This document shows positions 59,281 to 64,000 of a DNA stretch of 64,000 bases, piece after piece. The DNA is taken from NCBI GenBank assembly GCA_027491255.1, contig JAIXWM010000122.1, forward strand, positions 34,072-98,071. Direction: 5' to 3'. The DNA is from Rubrivivax sp. Lineage in GTDB: Bacteria > Pseudomonadota > Gammaproteobacteria > Burkholderiales > Burkholderiaceae_C. The number at the start of each line of letters is the position of its first letter. The stretch's first letter is position 1. The notes beneath the pieces were generated by a model. That model did not search any database, was not told the DNA's origin, and saw nothing but the letters and a program-made list of their open reading frames with translations. The position numbers and the translations under genes are program-made.

Positions 59281-60773
59281 CACGACGCCATCGCATCCTC
59301 GTTGCCGAATGCATGCAGGAGATCTCCTCCTTCAACCCGCTTGTGTCCGGCTACGAGAACTTCCACATCGAGCGGGGCGAGCAGATGCGCGCCCAGGATC
59401 ACCTCAACACGGGCCTGGGCGGCGCCTTCGATGTCTTCCGCGAGACCGGCATCGAGCCTGTGCTGTCCATGGCCGCGCGCGCCGGCTCGGCGGGCATCCT
59501 GTCGGCTGCCGGCTGGAAGCGCCTGTCGGCCGAGTTGATGGAATCGATCGCTGCCCAGGCGGCCACCGGCGTGGACGGCATGTACTTCTCGCTCCACGGC
59601 GCCATGGCCGCGCAGGGTGAACTCGACCCCGAGGGCTGGCTGCTCACCGAGGTGCGGCGCCTGCTCGGGCCGGACAAGCCGATCGTGATCTCGCTCGACC
59701 TGCACGGCATCCTCACGGACCGCATGCTGCGCCAGATCGACGGCGTGGCGATCTACCACACCTACCCGCACGTGGATTTCGCTTCCACCGGTCGGCGCGC
59801 CGCGCAGGTGCTGCACCGGCTGCTGCAGGGCGCGCGCCGGCCGACGATCGCGCGCGTCGTCATCCCCGCCCTCGTGCGTGGCGACGAACTGATCACCAAG
59901 ACCGGGTGCTACGGCGAGCTCATCCGTGAGGCGCGCCGCCTCGAACTCGAGGGCTCGGCGATGTCGGCCGGCATCATGATCGGCAACCCGTTCACCGACG
60001 TGCCCGAGCTGTGCTGCCAGGTCGTTGTCGCCACCGAGGACGACGAGGCCCGCGCGAGTGCCCAGGCGCTGCGTCTGGCGCGCGAGTTCTGGCCCCTGCG
60101 TCATCGCATGCAGGGCAAGCTCGTACCGCTGGACCGTGCCATTGCGCAGGCCGCGACCATCCCCGGGCCGGTGATCTTCACCGACGCCGCGGACGCCACC
60201 TCCTCGGGCGCCACGGGCGACTCCAACCTGATCCTGCGCGGCCTGCGCGAGGCGGGCTACCCGCGCCGCGTGCTGGCGCAGATCGTCGATGCGGCGGCGG
60301 CACAGGCCGCGCACCGCGCCGGCGTCGGCGCCATGGTGGACGTCACCCTCGGCGGCTCGATCGACGGCGGGCGCTTCACGCCGATGCCGGTGCGCGCGCG
60401 CGTGAAGCTGCTGTCCGACGGGCAGGCCCGGCTCGAGACGATGAAGATCGGGCTCGATGCGGGCCCGACGGCGGTGCTGGAGTTCGACAACTACACCGTC
60501 GTCGTCTTCAGCAAGACGCTGAGCCTGTTCGACCGCGCGATGTACTTCGCCAACGGACTGAACCCGCAGGACTTCGACCTCACGGTGGTGAAGTCGCCGC
60601 ACACCGAGCACCACATGTACGATGCCTGGGTCGACGCCAATTTCAATGTCGACGTGCCGGGCGCGACCTCGGCCAACCTGCCCACGCTCGGACACACGAT
60701 CTGCGCGCGCCCGATGTACCCGCTCGATCCGGACACGACGTTCGAGCCGACGGTCACCCTGTACCGCCGCTGA
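59277..60773 (+). CDS. M81-family (MlrC-like) metallopeptidase
   Basis: 498-aa protein of peptidase family M81, whose characterised member MlrC cleaves linearised microcystin fragments. Conserved segments: AECMQEISSFNPL, SLHGAMAAQGELDPEGWLL, SLDLHGILTDRM, YHTYPHVDF (metal His/Asp) and TDAADATSSGATGDSN; C-terminal MlrC domain with FDNYTVVVFSKTLSLFD and KSPHTEHHMYD. No signal peptide: it acts in the cytoplasm on what the ABC system brings in. Overlaps dppF by 4 bp and precedes the second enolase-superfamily gene by 21 bp. Confidence 0.9.
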   Translation: MTRRHRILVAECMQEISSFNPLVSGYENFHIERGEQMRAQDHLNTGLGGAFDVFRETGIEPVLSMAARAGSAGILSAAGWKRLSAELMESIAAQAATGVDGMYFSLHGAMAAQGELDPEGWLLTEVRRLLGPDKPIVISLDLHGILTDRMLRQIDGVAIYHTYPHVDFASTGRRAAQVLHRLLQGARRPTIARVVIPALVRGDELITKTGCYGELIREARRLELEGSAMSAGIMIGNPFTDVPELCCQVVVATEDDEARASAQALRLAREFWPLRHRMQGKLVPLDRAIAQAATIPGPVIFTDAADATSSGATGDSNLILRGLREAGYPRRVLAQIVDAAAAQAAHRAGVGAMVDVTLGGSIDGGRFTPMPVRARVKLLSDGQARLETMKIGLDAGPTAVLEFDNYTVVVFSKTLSLFDRAMYFANGLNPQDFDLTVVKSPHTEHHMYDAWVDANFNVDVPGATSANLPTLGHTICARPMYPLDPDTTFEPTVTLYRR

Positions 60774-60794
60774 AGCCCCCCAGGAGATTCGCGC

Positions 60795-61970
60795 ATGAAG
60801 ATCGATTCGGTCGACTTCTTCTACCTCTCGATGCCCGAGGTCACCACCGAGGCCGACGGCAGCCAGGACGCGTTGCTGGTGCGCGTCAGCGCGGGCGGCC
60901 TCAGCGGTTTCGGGGAATGCGAGGCGGCGCCGCTGCCTTCCATCGCCGCCTTTTCCTGCCCGATGTCGCACGGCGCCTGCCGTCCGGTGGCGGCCTCGGT
61001 GCTCGGGCGGCGCGTCGACAGTCCGGCCGACATCGCTGCCATCGCCGCCGACGTGGCCTACTACAGCATGGACCTGCTGCAGGCGCCGCACACCTGGTCG
61101 GGGATCGAGATGGCCTTGTGGGACCTGCTCGGCCGCGCCCGCGGCGAGCCGGTGTGGAAGCTGCTGGGCTACGCGCAAGCGCACCCGAAGACGCCCTATG
61201 CCTCGCTGCTCTTCGGCGACACGCCGCAGCAGACGCTGGAGCGCGGGCGCGACGCAGTGCGGCGCGGCTTTCGCGCGGCCAAGTTCGGCTGGGGCCCGAT
61301 CGGCCAGAGCACCGCAGCGCAGGATGCCGACCACTTCTTTGCCGCACGCGAGGCCCTGGGGTCGGACGGCATACTTCTCGTGGACGTGGGTCAGGTCTTC
61401 GACGAGGACGTCGCACGCGCTGCGGAGCGTCTGGACGCGCTGGAGCAGGCCGGCGCCGTCTGGTTCGAGGAGCCCTTCCACGCCCATGCCCTGCAGGCCT
61501 ATGGTGAGCTCTCGCGCCAGTGCCGCAACGTGCGCCTGGCCGGTGGCGAGGGCGCGCACAACGCGGCGATGGCGATGCATCTGCTGGATTACGGCGGCGT
61601 CGGATTCCTGCAGATCGACTGCGGGCGGGTCGGCGGCATCGGCCCGGCACGGCGCCTGGCCGAGGTCGCCGCGGCCCGCGGCGTCACCTACGTCAACCAC
61701 ACCTTCACCTCGCATCTGGCGCTCAGCGCCTCGATCCAGCCCTATGCCGGGCTGGCCGACCACACGATCTGCGAGTATCCGGCCGCACCCAAGGCGCTCG
61801 CGGTGGAGTTGACGCGCAACCACCTGTCGCCCGGCGCCGACGGCTTGGTGCGCCTGCCCGACGGCCCGGGCCTGGGGATGGAGATCGACCCGCAGGCGGT
61901 GCGCCGCTACCAGGTCGACGTCGAGATCCGCGTCGGTGGTCGCACCGTCCATGCTTCGCCTGCCTGGTAG
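60795..61970 (+). CDS. Mandelate racemase/muconate lactonizing enzyme family protein (second copy)
   Basis: Enolase-superfamily enzyme of 391 aa, GGAG before the ATG. Catalytic Lys in FRAAKFGWGPIG, metal ligands Asp (LLVDVGQ), Glu (WFEEPF), Glu (AGGEG), catalytic His in VNHTFTSHLA. Same Lys/His subgroup and the same K-(I/F)-G-W-G-P motif as the copy at 49639, so they are likely paralogues of related function. Last gene of the dpp-M81 operon. Confidence 0.9.
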   Translation: MKIDSVDFFYLSMPEVTTEADGSQDALLVRVSAGGLSGFGECEAAPLPSIAAFSCPMSHGACRPVAASVLGRRVDSPADIAAIAADVAYYSMDLLQAPHTWSGIEMALWDLLGRARGEPVWKLLGYAQAHPKTPYASLLFGDTPQQTLERGRDAVRRGFRAAKFGWGPIGQSTAAQDADHFFAAREALGSDGILLVDVGQVFDEDVARAAERLDALEQAGAVWFEEPFHAHALQAYGELSRQCRNVRLAGGEGAHNAAMAMHLLDYGGVGFLQIDCGRVGGIGPARRLAEVAAARGVTYVNHTFTSHLALSASIQPYAGLADHTICEYPAAPKALAVELTRNHLSPGADGLVRLPDGPGLGMEIDPQAVRRYQVDVEIRVGGRTVHASPAW

Positions 61971-62057
61971 CCCCGCAACGAGCCACGTGCGGCCCAGAGC
62001 CCCGGCCGGGCGTCGCCGGGACGGGCCGCATGCGGTGGAGGCCTCGGGCCGCGCCCG

Positions 62058-62303
62058 ATGAGGGGCCGCTGGCGCCGCATGCTCGCCTCCTGGGCGGGTT
62101 TGCGCGGGCGCCAAGCGCCCGAGCCGCCCGAGGTGACACAGGCGCGCGATCTCGTCGCCGCGATCGATGCGGGTGGGCTGCCGCTGAACCCTGCGCGCGT
62201 GAACATGGTGGCGCGCGCCCTGGGGCTCGAAGTGTCGTCCCGGGCACCGGTCACGCAGACGGTGGAGCGCATCCGGGCGGCGCTCCAACGCCTGGACCTT
62301 TAG
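62058..62303 (+). CDS. Small conserved-looking hypothetical protein
   Basis: 81 aa, basic N-terminus, then a compact helical region (TQARDLVAAIDAGGLPLNPARVN, ...VTQTVERIRAALQRL). Codon pattern and helix periodicity look coding. No signal peptide or membrane segment. GGAGG lies 17 bp upstream of the ATG, which is rather far; ATG 62079 is an alternative. Function not recognised. Confidence 0.55.
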   Translation: MRGRWRRMLASWAGLRGRQAPEPPEVTQARDLVAAIDAGGLPLNPARVNMVARALGLEVSSRAPVTQTVERIRAALQRLDL

Positions 62304-62524
62304 CGCTGTCCAGGGCTCCGCCGGGCGCGCAGGCCCGCGCCGTCCCGGCACAGCGTCAGCCGGGGTCAGTGCAGCGACGCGGCCCAATTCCCTTGGGGGA
62401 GCGCACGCCGGGGGTCGGAGAACCAATGCCCGCCGCTTGTTGCGGGTGAGGGCGTCCCATCCATACTCCAGCAGCGCAAGCCTCGGCTTCGGACGCATAC
62501 ACGTACCCGTAACCTGTCGTCCCC

Positions 62525-63832
62525 ATGCACGCCCACATGCCCCTCATCGTCACGCTGGCCGCAGCCCTCGGCCTGGCGTTGGTATTCGGCTTCCTGGCGC
62601 TGCGGCTGCGCCTGCCGGCGCTCGTAGCGCTATCTGGTGGCGGGGGTCGTGATCGGCCCGCACACGCCGGGCTTCGTCGCCGATGTGGCCCTGGCCACGC
62701 AGCTGGCCGAGGTCGGGGTGATGTTGCTGATGTTCGGCGTCGGCCTGCATTTCTCGCTGGACGACCTGATGTCGGTGCGTGGCATCGCCGTTCCCGGGGC
62801 GGTGGTGCAGATGGCGGTGGCCACTGCGCTGGGCGCCGGGCTGGCCACCGCCTGGGGGTGGTCACTGCCCGGGGCGGTGGTCTTCGGCGTCACGCTGTCG
62901 GTAGCCAGCACGGTGGTGCTGCTGCGGGCGCTGGAGTCGCGCGGCGTGCTGCAGACGGGCAAGGGTCGCATCGCGGTGGGCTGGCTCGTCGTCGAGGACC
63001 TGGCCATGGTGGTGGTCCTGGTGCTGCTGCCCGTGCTGGTGGGCATGGCGGGCAGTGGGGGCGCGACCGCCGAGTCCGGCCGCAGTGTGTGGTCGGCACT
63101 GGCCGGCACGCTGCTGGCGGTCGGTGGCTTCGTCGCGTTGATGCTGCTCGGCGGGCGCCGCGTGCTGCCCTGGCTGCTTTGGCAGATCTCGCGCACGGGC
63201 TCGCGCGAGTTGTTCACGCTGTGCGTGATCGCAGTGGCCGTGGGCATCGCCTACGGGGCGGCGGCTCTGTTCGGTGTCTCCGTCGCGCTGGGCGCCTTCT
63301 TCGCCGGGCTCGTGCTGCGGGAGTCGGCGTTCAGCCAGCGCGCGGCCGAGGAATCTTTGCCCTTCCGCGACGCCTTTGCAGTGCTGTTCTTCGTCTCGGT
63401 GGGCATGTTGTTCGACCCGGCGGTGCTGGTGGAACTGCCGCTGCAGGTGCTCGGTGTCACGCTGATCGTGATGATCGGCAAGTCGCTGGCCGCCGCCGCA
63501 CTCGTGCTCGCGCTGCGCTATCCGCTGAACACGGCGCTCACGGTGTCGGCCAGCCTGGCCCAGATCGGGGAGTTCTCCTTCATCCTGGCGGCACTGGGTG
63601 TGAGCCTGGGGGTGCTGCCTGCGCAGGCGCAGAGCCTGGTCGTCGCTGGCGCCTTGCTGTCGATCGCGCTCAACCCGCTGCTGTTCTCGGCCGTCGAGCC
63701 GGTACAGCGCTGGATCCTCGCGCGCTCGGCGCTCGCCCGGCGCCTCGAGGCCCGGGACGACCCGCTGGCGGCGCTGCCGCCTTCCATCGAGCCGCGCTAC
63801 CTGTCGCACCAGGTGGTGCTGGTCGGCCATGG
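62525..63832 (+). pseudogene. Kef/YbaL-type cation:proton antiporter, frameshifted and truncated
   Basis: The CPA2 antiporter sequence starts MHAHMPLIVTLAAALGLALVFGFLALRLRLPALV, then continues one frame over as YLVAGVVIGPHTPGFVADVALATQLAEVGVML. A single extra base in ctcgtagcgctatct (about 62628) explains the switch. The rest of the membrane domain is intact in the second frame (VASTVVLLRALESRGVLQTG; LGAFFAGLVLRES; LAQIGEFSFILA). The RCK domain breaks off after QVVLVGHG at about 63832, where unrelated DNA begins. Probably non-functional unless the +1 is a sequencing error, and even then truncated. Confidence 0.82.
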
Positions 63833-64000
63833 TGAACTAGCCCGACTTTGTCAACTTTTCCCCCGTACCTGTCTTTGGCCCGCCGTAAGCCCTTGTCTGG
63901 ATTGAACCCCACTCGCAGATCCATAATGTAGTGCCATAATATTCTACTCCTTCCGATCCAAATCCCCTTTTTTGGTGCAACATCGCGTGCATGTTCATTC
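63833..64000. mobile_element. Foreign-looking DNA abutting the broken antiporter gene
   Basis: From about 63833 the base composition drops sharply, with runs such as ttttttgg and ccataatattct unlike the rest of the window, and the antiporter reading frame ends within 24 codons. This fits the end of an insertion element or a rearrangement junction. No transposase frame or terminal repeat can be established because the window ends, and a misassembly join is possible. Confidence 0.4.

Noticed and set aside
59055..62498. Long minus-strand frame opposite dppF, the M81 peptidase and the second enolase-type gene
   Set aside because: Mirror frame; the plus-strand genes have full catalytic motifs and overlapping starts and stops.

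Overview
The window reads as chromosomal DNA of a very GC-rich betaproteobacterium of the order Burkholderiales (Comamonadaceae / Rubrivivax-Leptothrix-like). Support: split glyQ/glyS, hslV-hslU beside cobW and dksA, the lolB-ispE-tRNA(Gln)-prs-rplY-pth block, a liuR-ivd-can-aceK-thiolase run, and divergent nadK/hrcA. The species cannot be named from sequence alone. Coding density is high. No gap without a gene exceeds about 300 bases, and most genes sit in tight, often 4-bp-overlapping, operons.

1-39.7 kb is mainly conserved core. (a) 0-7.2 kb: a leucine/isovalerate operon on the minus strand (liuR, ivd, can, aceK, thiolase, then a LysE-type exporter), divergent from an MBL-fold hydrolase, with a 20-bp perfect palindrome between them. 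(b) 7.4-15.5 kb: an envelope/translation operon on the minus strand (corC, lnt, glyQ, glyS, gmhB, plsC, YgjP-type metallopeptidase). (c) 15.7-19.7 kb: cobW-like GTPase, dksA, hslV, hslU. (d) 19.7-25.6 kb: coaX, fused isobutyryl-CoA mutase icmF (preceded by a second copy of the liu palindrome core), coaD, ferredoxin, pth. (e) 25.7-38.3 kb: rplY, prs, tRNA-Gln, ispE, lolB, a TPR protein, mutM-mutY, a LON-domain protein, rapZ, recN, nadK and hrcA. An orphan PotF-like binding protein and a CAT-anticodon tRNA follow.

39.9-62.0 kb is an accessory catabolic block of three units. Unit 1 (plus): D-2-hydroxyacid dehydrogenase, HpcH/HpaI aldolase, SDR, PhyH-like dioxygenase and a complete TRAP transporter (dctPQM). 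Unit 2 (minus): CocE/NonD hydrolase, GntR/FCD regulator, enolase-superfamily enzyme, SDR and a second CocE/NonD hydrolase. Unit 3 (plus, divergent from unit 2): a complete five-gene Dpp/Opp-type ABC importer, an M81 (MlrC-like) metallopeptidase and a second enolase-superfamily enzyme. The 111-bp gap between units 2 and 3 holds a GntR-like dyad. Together the genes look like import, ester/amide hydrolysis and acid-sugar-like degradation of an unidentified compound.

The right edge (62.5-64 kb) holds a Kef-type antiporter gene broken twice: by a +1 frameshift near its start, and by an abrupt junction to AT-richer, foreign-looking DNA at about 63,832.

The most interesting signals are a canonical-looking sliding-clamp-binding pentapeptide (QLSLF) in the YgjP-type protease, shared LiuR-type operators joining two branched-chain acyl-CoA loci, a hairpin-bearing in-frame insertion in the IcmF G-domain, a GmhB lacking its nucleophilic Asp, and the catabolic block.
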